This document shows positions 1-11,121 of a stretch of 64,000 nucleotides of DNA, piece after piece (the stretch's first letter is position 1; each line of letters starts with the position of its first letter). The position numbers and the translations under genes were made by a program. This DNA comes from Hyparrhenia diplandra. Its lineage: Eukaryota; Streptophyta; Magnoliopsida; Poales; Poaceae. The stretch covers positions 1 to 64,000 of the forward strand of contig JADLZK010009379.1 of NCBI GenBank assembly GCA_015847255.1, read 5' to 3'. The notes under the pieces were generated by a model, which was not told the DNA's origin, ran no database searches, and worked only from the letters and a program-made list of their open reading frames with translations.

Positions 1-119
1 AGTTTCTGTGTTTCTGTTTCAATTTTGGCAGATTCGATATTTGCGCACAGGTCCTTGGATATTTTCTATGAGTATTTCCACACGTGACTGCGCGAGTAGT
101 GAAGTTTTTTTTACCTGTA

Positions 120-380
120 CTCTCTCCGTTCCAAAATGTTAGTGTTTTTTGTTTTCGTGCCACAACTTTAACCTCGATTTGTACAAAAATACGTGCAATA
201 TTTGTATCTTCAAATAATTACGTTAAAAACCATACCTTTCCATTCCATTATAAGTCACTTTTGAGCTTTTCAGGTTCATCCATTTAGTTATGTATCCAGA
301 TATATTATCAGATCTAAATACATAACTAAATGGATGAACCTATAAAGTCAAAAGTGACCTATAATTTGGGATGGAGGAAG
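120..380. mobile_element. Stowaway-like MITE
   Basis: A 261-bp element with Stowaway-type ends: CTCTCTCCGTTCC on the left and the inverted form GGGATGGAGGAAG on the right, each bordered by TA. Its centre folds into a long near-perfect hairpin around position 307, where the stretch beginning ATCCATTTAGTTATG is mirrored at about 320-345. TA targets and CTCC(N)TCCG ends define Stowaway/mariner MITEs. It is non-coding. Confidence 0.8.
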
Positions 381-484
381 TAGATTTAAAGATTTTTCTA
401 ATAATACTAATTATGTATGATAAATATTAATATTTTCTAATATATAACTTGTCAAAGTTGTTTCTGGGAAGCCAGAAACGATAA

Positions 485-1850
485 GGGGTCCTTTGGATCT
501 TAGGGTGGGGAAAGGATAGGATAGGGCAATCATAGGAACGGAAGGCCGTGACATTGCAAATCCTATAGAACAGTACACATATAAAAAGCTCTTTACACGC
601 CGCCGCTCCCCTCGAAAGCGGGTATAATAATGGGCTTTTATATACCAAATTAGTCAAAGCATTTTGCCGATGTGGGGGAGAGAAAAGAGGAGAGAGATGA
701 GAGCTTGGCTCTAAGTTAAGCACCAAGCTAGGCACAAATGCATAGGCAATAGTGGGTCCCAATAGAGATGCGTGTGAGAGGGAAGGAAAGAGAATGAAAC
801 CATCCAATAATAAAAAATTGTTTAGAGCCAAGTAAAACATGAAACTATTGTATAGCTTGGCTCTTATGATTCTGGCTATAAGCCAAGTACTTGGCTCTAT
901 TATTGTTCTTGCTCTTGGGAATGGGATAATAAAAAAATAAGAAAGGAGTGGTACTGTACTGCGTAAACTCCAACGCACGTGTAAAAAAAAATCCCACCCA
1001 TCCCGCGGCCTCTCTCGCCGCCCTCTCCGTGCTCCGGGCAAGACTTCGCCGCCGCCGGCATTCCCCATCCGCCCCACCCCACCTCTCTCTCGCCGCGCTA
1101 CGCCTGTGTGGTGGACAACATGTGGCACACCCTCCGTCACCCAATCGCAGCCCCGCCGGTGGCCACTGACGCTGCCCTTCCCGGGGCTACCGCTAAACCG
1201 GGTGCCGATCTCGGCAGCGTCGTGTTGCTCCTCCAAAGACACGGATGTCGCCCCCACTACCACGCCTGGCAACCGGAGCTCCACCAACCCGCCTGGTGCC
1301 ACGGCGGCGGCCACAAGATGTCCGTAGCGCCAAGCCGGCCGGGCTACAACAGCGTGCAGGATGCGCCGTTCATGCGCAGCGCCCAGGATGCGCGTGCTCA
1401 TGGCCGGCCGCCGACACGCCGAGCCCCGCGTGACGATGGCGTCCCCGCGCCGCATCTCGACGCTGGTGCAGGTGGGCCGTTCTTATTGCGGCACCGCAAA
1501 GACCGCCGCGGGCCGCCGGTTCCGTGCTCCGCCTTCGCCCGCCTCGCCTTGGGCGCCACTCTTCTGCTTTTCTCTATGCTTGTGAAAGCAAGTCGCCGAG
1601 GTTTGGAGAAAAATAGCGCGAACAAAGTACCGAGGGCGCCTCGTGTTTCGCGCCCGGGAAATTTTCCATGAACTCCGACCTCTTGTTTCCTTTCCTACGA
1701 AATTGAGGCTGCGGGAACAAGACATGAATCATTCCCTCACGAAACTTTCCTTTCGTTCCCCGTGAACAAAAAAGGACTCTATAGGAATAATTCCTATAGG
1801 AACCAAATCCTCCAAAATTCTCGCAATATTCCTCCAATCCAAAGGAGGAC
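485..1850. mobile_element. Putative Tourist/Harbinger-like TIR element carrying a GC-rich insert
   Basis: The left end is GGGGTCCTTTGGAT and the right end is the inverted ATCCAAAGGAGGAC. Both are flanked by TAA (482-484 and 1851-1853), the target duplication typical of PIF/Harbinger elements. The terminal repeats are imperfect over 14 bp. The ends carry the CCTATAG-rich sequence common in grass MITEs, while about 1000-1660 is strongly GC-rich and holds open frames on both strands. No transposase is recognisable. A second small repeat, with copies of TTGGCTCT, lies at about 700-915. The boundaries are an inference from TIR plus TSD. The GC-rich core could be captured host DNA. Confidence 0.45.
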
Positions 1851-1853
1851 TAA

Positions 1854-3634
1854 ACATTTTTGGGGAGAGAGAGTAAGTAAACAAACAAGTAGCAACGTAG
1901 CACATAACAACCGACATGGTTCTAAAATGTGTATTTGGCAGGGGTGCAAATGGTATGGATATTTTCTGACTATTTGAGTCCGAGTTCATTTAAAGGAGTT
2001 CAAATCGGGCCGTATCAGGATATTCAATATCTGATACCATATCAAATAATCAAATCTCATATTTATGATGGTGTATCTAATGCCTAAACTACTCTAAGTT
2101 TGGCACAAAATATCAAATAAAGAAGCTGAGCCATCAGAGCCATGAATTTGCTACGTGCCTTGACGATATGGGAAGCAAGAGCTCCTCCAAACCGAACCAG
2201 GGGTTTTAAATATCGGGCTAAGACATCGAAACAGCAAATAGTTAGCTACAGTGGGAGATTTTGCTCTGTTTTTTTTTATTAGCAGAACCGAAGTTAATCA
2301 TCTTCACTTTTTTAGTGGGGGGCGTGAGGCATCGTTGACGTTTTCGTAGTCCGTCACTGCCACTGCCCACTTGGTAGTAGGGTCAAGATAGTAATTTTCG
2401 AACAGGGACACTGGACCTGACCTTTAGCCATTTGCGCAATTATTGTTGGCTCGTCAGGTCCATTCCTTCCTGGTCACTGACTCACTGGTCCATCGTAGAA
2501 AAGGCAACACTCCAGGTAGAAATGTCTCTCTTTTTTCACGCATGGAATGGAAGGATTTTTTTTTTTTTTTTTTTGACAATCGAATGGAAGGAATTGAGTT
2601 CCATTTGGTGCTAGTAAAGCACTATTTGCTTCATTCATATAAATATGTACTCCTATATGGGTACAGCGTTGGCGCCAACAGAATCCGTTAATTTGCGCTG
2701 CATGCCTCTTGAAATATGAATGAAGTCAGCCAGTCCACAAGATGAAAAATATCCACGGACACGGAGGGTGACAGTGAACAACTGGTCCAAGCCCCTGTGG
2801 TTGTGGTTGCAGAGAGATTTGCACCCCCTGTCTTTTGGTGCAGAAGACGACGGACGGCCAAGCCAGAACCAGGGGGCGGTGGGGACGCCGGGAGGCGCCG
2901 CAGCAGGCCCGCCACTCATCTTTTGGTCGACAGCGAGAGGGCACGAGGCGGCACCCGCTCATCTTCCTTCGATTCCGTTCCGTTCCGCCGGGCCCAGGAC
3001 AGCGGCAGCAGAATTGCAAAACGAGACACACGGCTGCTACTCCTTGTAACACAGTCGCAGTGGCGTCACCTCTTACGTTTGCCCCGTCGGCATCGGCGAC
3101 ACGTGGTCAACGGCCGTCGACGGCGAGTGGATGCCGGGGGCGGGAGCGGAGGTCACGGTCGGGGCGGCAGCAGAGCAGAGGGCAACGGGCCGCCGCGACG
3201 TGCCGACGTGTTTTGTCTTTGTCTTGTTCGGCGTGCCCGTCCGTGCACAGCTCTATCCGCTATTCCACTCCACCTCGCCGTCGCGGGCCCGATTGCATCC
3301 TTCTCGATCGTGTCGTGCTACCTACCTACGCGTATCTGGAATTTGTCCTGCCTCATCCTCTTGTTGCCTCCGATTCCTTCCTTTCTAGTACCAACAATTC
3401 ATTTTTCTATGGAAGGCAAAACAAACACAAACACAGCCGCGATCGATGGATGGTTGATGGTGATTAGTTAGTTTTATTGAAAGAAGGAACTGACTGCTGT
3501 GTGTTCAGGGACTGGAGATCGATTCTTTGTTTGTTTCGTTCAGCTACAGAGTCCTATCCACTCCACATGTGCATAGTATCTCACGTGTCTTTCCACTTAC
3601 TAGAGTATTGATCACTCTACACGTGCATATCTTT
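1854..3634. other. Intergenic region, no gene supported
   Basis: AT-rich to about 2700, then GC-rich at 2820-3300. The GC-rich part has overlapping open frames on both strands, none resembling a known family. The part next to 3635 is probably the 3' untranslated region of the minus-strand gene that ends there. A 26-bp poly(T) insertion is described separately. Confidence 0.5.
2556..2581 (-). mobile_element. Micro-insertion: poly(T) tail with 11-bp target duplication
   Basis: Nineteen T followed by GACAATC are bordered on both sides by GAATGGAAGGA (2545-2555 and 2582-2592). The flanking duplication plus a homopolymer tail is what target-primed reverse transcription leaves. It is read as an almost completely 5'-truncated LINE or SINE on the minus strand. 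Confidence 0.6.
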
Positions 3635-4402
3635 TCACAGCCTCTTGGACTTGATGAGGTAGGCGACGCAGCCGGAGGTGGCGAGGGGCACGACGACGTC
3701 GTCGGACAGCCAGGCAAGCCCCGGCAGGATCCTCTTGGCCAGCATCGCGCACGCCGGGGCGCCGAACAGCAGCATCCCGAGCTCCACGCTCGCCTTGCCC
3801 GCCCTGAAGCTCCCCGCCTTCACCACCTCCCTGCTCATCGCCTCGAACTCCTCCTGCGTCACCTGCCCCTCCAACGTGTGGTGCTTCTGCATGCGCATGC
3901 ACGATCAACACGTACGGCGCAGATCGATAGATGGAATGCAAAACAAACAAAAAAGTGGCTTCACGTACGTAATATGCTTGCTGGAGGGTTGCCTTCTCTG
4001 CTATCCTGTACTGCAGCTGCCCACGTTCCTCGCAGAACATTCTGCACAAATAAAATGCATCAGATCCATCGATTAAACTAACATATCATACTGATCGATC
4101 GATTTTCCCTCAACGCAACGCAACGCAACGCTTACTCGATGAGCTCGAAAATGGCGTGGTAGAATTCATCGAAGGATTCCACGCGGGCAACGACGTCCTC
4201 ATAGTGATCTTGCATGAACGCAATAAGCTTCTCCGCGTCGCTAGGCGGCTTTACGTTTGAGCGGTCCGAGACGACTAGCACCATTTCATTTGCACACATG
4301 AGTTGTTGCAAGATCCATCATTGCAAGAATCAACATTATCAAATAAAATCCATGCTAGTTAATTCGATCGATCGGCGTACCTTGCTTCGCCTCTTGTTCC
4401 AT
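3635..4402 (-). CDS. Conserved plant protein of unknown function, 161 aa, four exons
   Basis: I assembled this gene from splice sites. The exons are 4402-4381, 4274-4136, 4041-3969 and 3886-3635, all with GT/AG introns and phases that join into one open frame. The first exon encodes only MEQEAKQ plus one base. The N-terminal half is acidic and probably helical (residues 20-75, containing SFDEFYHAIFELIEMF). A segment at about 82-95 (LEGQVTQEEFEAM) resembles the second half of an EF-hand loop and helix. The C-terminal 50 residues are hydrophobic (MLLFGAPACAMLAKRILPGL and VVVPLATSGCVAYLI) and could form one or two membrane segments before a basic KSKRL tail. I do not recognise the function. The start is the only upstream ATG that splices in frame. 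Confidence 0.75.
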
Positions 4403-7400
4403 CCCTGGCGACGAAACGCAGCAAGCTGCCTGGTCTACTACTTGTGATCATATTCATAGGACATAGGCTACGTCTATATACATGTCAGGCTGCCACCCTT
4501 GTTCCTTGAGTAGGACATGGACAATGGCATTGCCTATACAGTAAGCAACACCAGAAGCCCGGCCACAAGAATACGAATCTTCTATCCTCTGCGCGCGAGA
4601 ACCTGCCTATAGAGTTATGTGATAACTCCACTGCAAGCATTTGGGCAAAGAATAATGCACACACGCAAGGTCCTGCATATCCAGGGCTAGAATTTATTTT
4701 TCAGTCGCTTCAAAGAAAAGTAATTCACCACAAAAAAAGAGGGAAGTAAGAGCAAGTATTATAATACAACCGCTTGCTGGGTGTAAGGATTTTTTTCAGC
4801 CTACCTCTCAATCCATTTGTATAGTGGTTAAGTTAGTAACATTTAATACTTGGTCCGCTTGTCTGTTTCACAGAGTTTCTTGGCTCCTGTGTCTAAGCCA
4901 TCGGTGCTTCTGCAGTTCTAGAACTATGCAATGTTAGCGGTTTGGTTTCTAAAATGATCGTTTTATGGGTACAATTAAACTAAACAGTAGACCTGTTCAT
5001 TGGCCGCCTGACCCGATAAACCTGGGAAAAAAAAAAAAAGAAAAAAAAAAATAAACAGTAGACCTGTTCATTGGTCTGATTTAATCTGAAAAACAAAAAC
5101 AATCCAAAGTGGAAAAAAAAAAAAACAGAAATAGCCCACGCGCTAATGTGTGTGGTCAGGCTCCAATAATGGCCCGATTTATAATCTGAAAAAAAATCCA
5201 AAAAAATGAAAAAAATAAAGAAACAGACCGCCTGCCAATGTATGGGGTCAGGCTCAAGTAAAAAAGGCTAAATATTTTGATCCGAACATTTTTTTTGTAT
5301 GCACAGCTGTTGGTATAGGTGTAGTTTAAGCCAAGATAACAAAAATTCTTTTAATTGCCGAAGTAGTAAAAAAGAGAGTTTGAAATGGTGTGTACAAATG
5401 TGTTTTAAATGTGTGTGTGTGCAATTGTATACGTGTCTCAAGGCACATTTATTTATAATTTTAGTATGGAACTATATATAGTTTACTGCTGCAACGTGCA
5501 AACCTTTTAAACCGTCTAATTTAAACCATTTTGAAATAGAGTGTGATTGAAATCCAAGAGTACTTAATGAATGTAGTAAAGAGATGTGTTTTTTATGTTA
5601 AACACTTTTCCTCTTGCACAGTCGCCTGAAATCAAGGGGACGGTTCAGGCGACGCCTCAAGACGCCCTCTTCCTCCCGGTGACGCGACGCCCTCACCCTC
5701 CCCGCAGTGGTGACCTTCTCGGGCGGGCGGCAATGGCGGGCGCCGGCGAGCATCTCCTTCTCCTCCTCCCCCCCCTCCCCTCCCCCCTCTGTGAGCTGTT
5801 CTTCCTATAGATCGACCTGTCTTCTCCGTGGTGGAAGAGGGTGGCCACGCGGGGGTGGTGGCTAGTGGTGGGGAGCGCTGAAACGGAGGGCCGTAAGAAG
5901 AGGAGGAAGATGAACAGTACCGGGCGAGAGGAGGAGATGAACAGTACCGGCGAGAGGAGATGAACAGTACCGGCGTCCGAAATACAACAACTCCCTATGT
6001 TAAATAGTTCGACACATGTGGTTTGGTTTTGTATTCCACTAAATAAAAAGAATATCTCATTATATATGTTCTAACAACTCACACGCTGACAGAAAAAGGC
6101 ACGACTCCTAGACAAATCCACGGTTAACTTATATGTAGGACCCCTTAATCCCCAAACGTTATTCGGCGCGTGCGTGCACTCGCGCCACATAGCGGGCGCA
6201 CGGGCATCTGGCGTGCATGGTAGAAACTAGAAATTGGCCGGGCGTTGCCGCTATGGCCGATAGGATTATGGCCAAGTAGGACCCGTGGTATTTTTTATTT
6301 GAAAGTTATTATTTGTTGTGAAATGGTTTTCGTTAACTATGTCGGCTTTTGTTTCATATATGTAGTTAAAATAATTGTATAAGATTAATGTGGTTATATA
6401 AGATTTTTTTTTATATATTTGTGTCATTATTTTTTGTGTTACTTTGCATTCAGAGTTAAGGGTGATTGGATGAGTATGGTGGTTAGTTATGCGTCGGTGT
6501 AATTGTCGCTATGTTATATTTTATATTTATTATTGGAATGGAGCTATCACATTTTTTTGGAGGAAAGAGGCTAAAAGTATTTTTTAAGTAGTCGAAAAGT
6601 TTAATGTGATGATATTTTATCATGAAGAGTTACGAATAATTGGATTTCCTATTTTATGTTTTTTAATTTGATTTTCATATGTACCCATAAAAAACATAGG
6701 AGTAGCTGTGCAGCAAAACTTCCAATTAAAATATGTTCTATTTTGGATCCACTTTGCATAGAATTATTTATGAGGATTTCAACACAAATTGATTTTTTAT
6801 TTTATGATTTTTCTTTAATTTACTATGCATTTTTGTAGTGTTACCAAATTTATTCGTGTAAAAAAGAATAGATAAGACAAAACAGAGTTGGGCCAATTTT
6901 GGCCCATTAAGGCCCAAGCAGGCCCGAGTGGGGAGGGAGGCCGCCTTGGCTGTGGTGCGATTTAAAATAACCCCGAGGGCTTGCGGATTAAATTTCGTGA
7001 GAAGCCCCCGGATCGGGTTGATTTCATATAACTTCGAGGGCTTTTTTGTAAAATGACGGGACTCGCCAACCCAACTGGTCGATCCATCCGCCGATCGGAC
7101 GGCCGAGGGCAGCCGGCGACGCATTAGCCCGCTGGCTGGCCCTCTTTTGGTGCAAACTATCATTATAAGAGAGATAAGGACCAACCTCGAATGAGTGGAT
7201 TTGAACCGCATAGAGGAGTTGGGGACCACACGTGCATGGTGAACGAGGGGATGTGTGCACCTCACGTGGTGTGTGTCAGATCTGTTTTTTGCATTTATAA
7301 ATTGTATTTCACTCTTTTAAAATGCGGTAACTTTGTACTCAAGCATATATTTTAAATTCCGTTTGCACCATTAGATTCAGGCCGATGAGATCTATAAAAG

Positions 7401-7618
7401 GAGATCCATGTTGGATATGTTTCAAATTTTTTTGTGATGTCAAAATTTTGTGTTTAGGAGTATAAAGTTTCTAATGTTATAGTATAAAGTTTCAAAACTT
7501 GGAGTGTAAAGTTTTGAATTATAAAGTTCTATATTTTAGATTATAGTGTGACGATTCAAAATTTTATAAATTATTATAAGAAGTACAAAAAAATATTTAT
7601 GAATTTGGTAATTTTGTT
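4403..7618. other. Intergenic, decayed repeats, no gene supported
   Basis: At 4749-4915 there is a diverged partial relative of the Tourist-like element at 10009 (starts GAGCAAGTATTATAATAC). At 4979-5074 a 23-bp sequence starting TAAACAGTAGACCTGTTC occurs twice around a poly(A) stretch. At about 5905-5985 a roughly 24-bp unit containing GATGAACAGTACCGG occurs three times. The rest is AT-rich with a GC-rich patch at 5640-5990. Open frames there are low-complexity and unlike any known protein. Confidence 0.5.
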
Positions 7619-8126
7619 CAGATTAGGGTTCATGGGCGTTATTGAGATTAGGGTTCATGGCTTGCTGAAATTAGGGTTCATGGCTTTTTGTTGAGATTAT
7701 AGTTTATGGCTTTTTTTGAGATTAGGGTTCATGGCGCCGCCGAGATTAGGGTTCACGGGTGTTTGCCGAGATTAGGGTTCATGGCTTTGCCGAGATTAGG
7801 ATTCATGGTGTTCTTGAAATTAGGGTTCATGGGCCGCTGAGATTAGGGTTCATGGATTTCTTTGAGATTTGGTTCATGGCTTTGCTGAAATTAGGGTTCA
7901 TGGCATCGCTGAGATTACGGTTCATTGCGTCGCTGAGATTAGGGTTCATGGTGTCGCTGAAATTAGGGTTCATGGCGTTGTTGAGATTAGGGTTCATGGC
8001 TTTTGCTGAGATTAGGGTTCATGGCGTCGCTGAGATTAGGGTTCATGGCATTTGCTGAGATTAGGGTTCATGGCTTTCTTTGAGATTAGGGTTTGTGACG
8101 TTTTTTGAGATTAGGGTTCATGACGT
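7619..8126. repeat. Minisatellite with telomere-like TTAGGGTT core, about 21 units
   Basis: About 21 tandem units of 23-26 bp, consensus GAGATTAGGGTTCATGGC plus a variable 5-8 base tail. The core ATTAGGGTT overlaps the plant telomere heptamer TTTAGGG, but the units are longer and interspersed with TCATGG, so this is not a true telomere tract. Several units are 24 bp, so a 99-codon frame at 7759-8058 reads as repeated AEIRVHG-type octapeptides. I regard that as a by-product of the repeat. Confidence 0.9.
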
Positions 8127-8158
8127 TTGCCCGAGTCACTAACCCGATTTTTAAATTT

Positions 8159-8430
8159 AGGGTTTTGGGACAGGTGTCCTTTTAAATGCATGCCCCTACT
8201 AGGCAATGGGTTTTGGGGCAAATGTCTTTTGAAATGCATGCTCCCCGCTAGACAATGGGTTTTGGGGGCAAGTGTCTTTTGAAAAGCATGTCCCCTACTA
8301 GGCAATGAGTTTTTGGGGCAAGTGTCTTTTGAAAAGTATGCCCCTACTAGGCAATGGGTTTTAGGGGCAAGTGTCTTTGAAAAGCATGCCCCTACTAGAC
8401 AATGGGTTTTGGGCAAGTATCTTTTCAAAA
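8159..8430. repeat. 49-bp tandem array, about 5.5 units
   Basis: Five full units of 48-50 bp plus a partial sixth, each beginning GGGTTTTGGGGCAAGTGTC and ending CTACTAGGCAAT, with a few substitutions and 1-base indels between units. It begins about 30 bp after the preceding minisatellite and shares no unit with it. The minus-strand open frame through it (8111-8428) is repetitive translation, not a gene. Confidence 0.9.
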
Positions 8431-8975
8431 TTGGTCAATTTTTTTTTATAGGTTGCGAAGTTAAAACTTTTGAACGATTAGTACAAAGTTTAAAGTTTTT
8501 ACAAACTAATCATTCAAAAAATTAACAAATTATTTGAGTGTAACCTTTTTTACTTTCACTTTCATATGGATGTGAAACCATCCCCCCCCCCTTCTTTACT
8601 TCACCCACAAACCCGATGTCCCAAAAAAAGAAAAAATTTAGCTTGTAGACAATAAATTTTTGGCCCAATGAAACTAGACAGGAGAAACCAAAAACGGTAT
8701 GGGCCGGCAAAAAAAACTTGATCCAATGAAGCCCGATAGTGAACGCGGGGCGCGCTGGCAGAGGACATGGGCCGCACGCTGCTATCCCAACTAGTGCGCG
8801 TGCACTGATATCGTTAGCAGCGCACGTGCGCCGCTGCCTATCCTGGTGCGCGTGCGCCAAGCAGCGTCGCCCCAATTAATCTAGTGCAGTTGCAGTACGT
8901 GACGTGATGAGCATGACAAAAACCGGCTCCGCCCAAACGTACACCGCCGATCGATCGAGCTCCAGTCCGTCGTCG
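8431..8975. other. Intergenic, downstream of the HIPP gene
   Basis: AT-rich to about 8700, then mixed. The 8880-8975 part probably holds the 3' untranslated region of the minus-strand HIPP gene. No gene is seen. Confidence 0.5.
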
Positions 8976-9612
8976 TCACTGCATCGTGCAGCAGCCGCTG
9001 GGCCCGTCGTCGCGGTAGCACAGCGGCACGTCGTTCGCCATCATCATCCCGTACTGGCGCGCGTCGTACGGGAACGCGTTGCCGCCGCCGGGCACGTACT
9101 GGAGCGCGGGCGCCTGCCAGCCACCGCCGTACCCGCCGGCGTATCCACCGTACGGGTACGAGTAGGAGTACCCCAGCGACGGCGTCGGGGTCGGCCACAA
9201 GTGCACCATCTGCCCGGCAGGCGGCTCGTGGCCGCCGTCGCTGACGACGGCCACGGGCTTCCCCGTCCTGGACTGGATCCGCCGCCTGAGCAGCGACGCG
9301 TCGAGGAACGCCCCGGTGATCTCCACCCGCCCCATGTCTACGGACACCCACACGTCCTCCACCCCTGCATGTCAGACGATCGATCGAGACGTGAGCTTGC
9401 GCATGCAGAACAATGGCGGCAGCAGGACAGCAGGAGCACACACACGTACCGTGCATGTTCTGGATAGCCTTGCGGATCTTGCGCGCGCATCGGAGGCAGT
9501 GCACATCCATCTTCAGTATGACCGGCGCCATTGCTCCGCTCGCCGTCGCCGCCGCCGGTGAACCTGCAGTACTATACGAGCTCGATCGGAGATGCGTTCT
9601 GTTGGTGGACAT
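8976..9612 (-). CDS. Heavy-metal-associated isoprenylated plant protein (HIPP), 183 aa
   Basis: Two exons, 9612-9450 and 9364-8976, joined across an 85-bp GT/AG intron (GTACGT donor). The product carries one heavy-metal-associated domain at residues about 31-97 (VILKMDVHCLRCARKIRKAI onward), with the metal-binding CxxC as C39-L-R-C42. A glycine/tyrosine-rich linker follows (GYSYSYPYGGYAGGYGGG, about 120-140). The protein ends in the CaaX box CTMQ, a farnesylation signal. HMA domain plus CaaX box defines the plant HIPP family, which binds metals such as Cu, Zn or Cd and attaches to membranes. The start is the only ATG in frame at the 5' end; upstream extension needs a TTG. No TATA box is clear. 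The intron interrupts the HMA domain, as is common in HIPP genes. Confidence 0.9.
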
Positions 9613-10008
9613 TTTTGCTGGGTGTGATGTGTATGGCCTTTTTGTAGAGGGAGGGAGGAGGAGCAAATCAAGCGGCCGGCCGGCCGGGGACAGGGATTAT
9701 GCGGGGACGCGAAACCGATATAATCCGGTCGCTGTCATCGGCCGCGCTCTCGACGCGGCGTCCCCTAAATCTGCTTTTTCCATGCAGCGTAAATGCATGC
9801 AATCTTGAGGATTTGTTGCTGCGATCCGCTGCCATTCATGTTCGGGATCCTCCTCTTGAGGTCTTGCCATTGCCATATTTGAATTGAATCCAATACAGAT
9901 GTGCCGTGCCGTGCGCGCTACTCTCCCGCGCCACCGCCTGATATAGCTGCTGCAGAAACAGGAGAAGAAAAACTCACTCACTGTTGCATGATGCTCGTCT
10001 CTCTCTTA

Positions 10009-11118
10009 GAGCAAGTATTATAATACAGCCCAGTGGCAGTCGTATGTAAGGTTCCTTACGACCTTCTCCTAAAATTCAACCGTCTGATGGTTAGCTCTTT
10101 CTAATTAATACAGGTCCGCTTATCTATCTCACATAGTTTCTTGGTTATTGTGCCCAAGCCGGCCGTAAGCTTATAGCCCGCTCACTAGTACCCAAATGAT
10201 TTTGCGTGACTCTGAAATTTATTTTCCGTGGCGGGCGTTGAATTTGGCCGTCACGGTTAATACCTCGATTAACCGTGGCAGGCGTTTTTTTATTTTGCGT
10301 GATGGGCAATTTTGTCCGCCACGTAAAATCGATTTACCGTGGCGGGCGTTTATAAAAGGCCCGCCACATAAAATCAGGCCATTTTCGGTGACGGGCACTT
10401 TAGAAAGGCCCGCCACGCAAAAAACCTTGAGGCCCACAATTGAGCCCAGATCGACCTTCTTATCGGGCCCATATATATCTTTGGAGTCTAGGGTTCGAGG
10501 CCACTCAATCATTTTCTCGGACACATCGCCCGCTCCCCACCCGGCGTGACTCCTCCTACTCCCCCTCCCGCAGGTCTCCCTCCCGCTCCCCTCGTTCCCA
10601 CCGGCGGCGGCTCCTCCTCCTCCTCTCCACCGGGTGGCGGCGGCGGCGCGGGTCCTCCTCTCCACGAGGCGGCGGCGGCGCGGGTCCTCTCCACCCGGGG
10701 CGGCGGCGGAGGAGCTCCACCTCACCAGCGGGCGCGCGGCGGCTCCTCCTCCTCACCGGCGGGCGCGGGCGCGTCTCCTCTCCACCGGCGCGCCGGCGGA
10801 TCCCGCCGCCAGGCGGCGGCGGATCCGGCGGCGGCGGCGGCGGGGCGTGGGGGCCCAGCAGGCCCCAGATCCGGGTCCAGCGGGCTCGGGTTTGGTTTTT
10901 TTTTTTATTAACCGTGACGGGCACAAGCTGCCTGCCACGGTGCTTCCTCCATTTTCCGTGACCTTGCCTGGGTGACGGGCGCTCATGCCCGTCACGCCAA
11001 AATTTATTTTTGCGCGTCACACAAAATGATCTCGGTACTAGTGGCTTCTCCTCTCTCTCCTCTCTTCTCTTCTCCACGTCATCATTTAGCCGCTTATAGC
11101 CTACCATAATACTTGCTC
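10009..11118. mobile_element. Tourist-like (PIF/Harbinger) element interrupted by a CACTA element
   Basis: The terminal inverted repeats are GAGCAAGTATTATAAT at 10009 and the inverted ATAATACTTGCTC ending at 11118. The flanking target duplication is TTA (10006-10008 and 11119-11121). Without the nested CACTA element it is about 250 bp. A diverged partial relative lies at 4749-4915. Confidence 0.8.
10183..11043. mobile_element. Non-autonomous CACTA element, 861 bp, nested
   Basis: The ends are CACTAGTACCCAAATGATTT and the inverted AAATGATCTCGGTACTAGTG, with a perfect 3-bp target duplication GCT (10180-10182 and 11044-11046). These are the hallmarks of CACTA (En/Spm) elements. Subterminal repeats based on CGTGGCGGGC and GTGACGGGC occur in both orientations. 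The very GC-rich centre (10540-10880) yields long proline/arginine-rich open frames on both strands, but no transposase motif. Confidence 0.85.
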
Positions 11119-11121
11119 TTA

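Noticed and set aside
427..1455. 342-codon minus-strand open frame
   Set aside because: It runs through MITE-like termini and a GC-rich patch, has no domain I recognise, and a frame of similar quality overlaps it on the other strand.
1108..1671. 187-codon plus-strand open frame
   Set aside because: It lies in the GC-rich core of the putative TIR element. Its composition follows the GC bias and no family resemblance is seen.
2797..3471. 224-codon plus-strand open frame
   Set aside because: Arg-rich translation of GC-rich DNA with competing frames on both strands and no motif.
7759..8058. Octapeptide-repeat protein
   Set aside because: It arises from 24-bp units of a minisatellite. Unit lengths vary outside this stretch and break the frame.
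7619..8126. True telomere tract
   Set aside because: The unit is 23-26 bp with TCATGG between cores, not uninterrupted TTTAGGG.
7619..8430. CRISPR array
   Set aside because: The repeats abut without unique spacers and the DNA is clearly plant nuclear.
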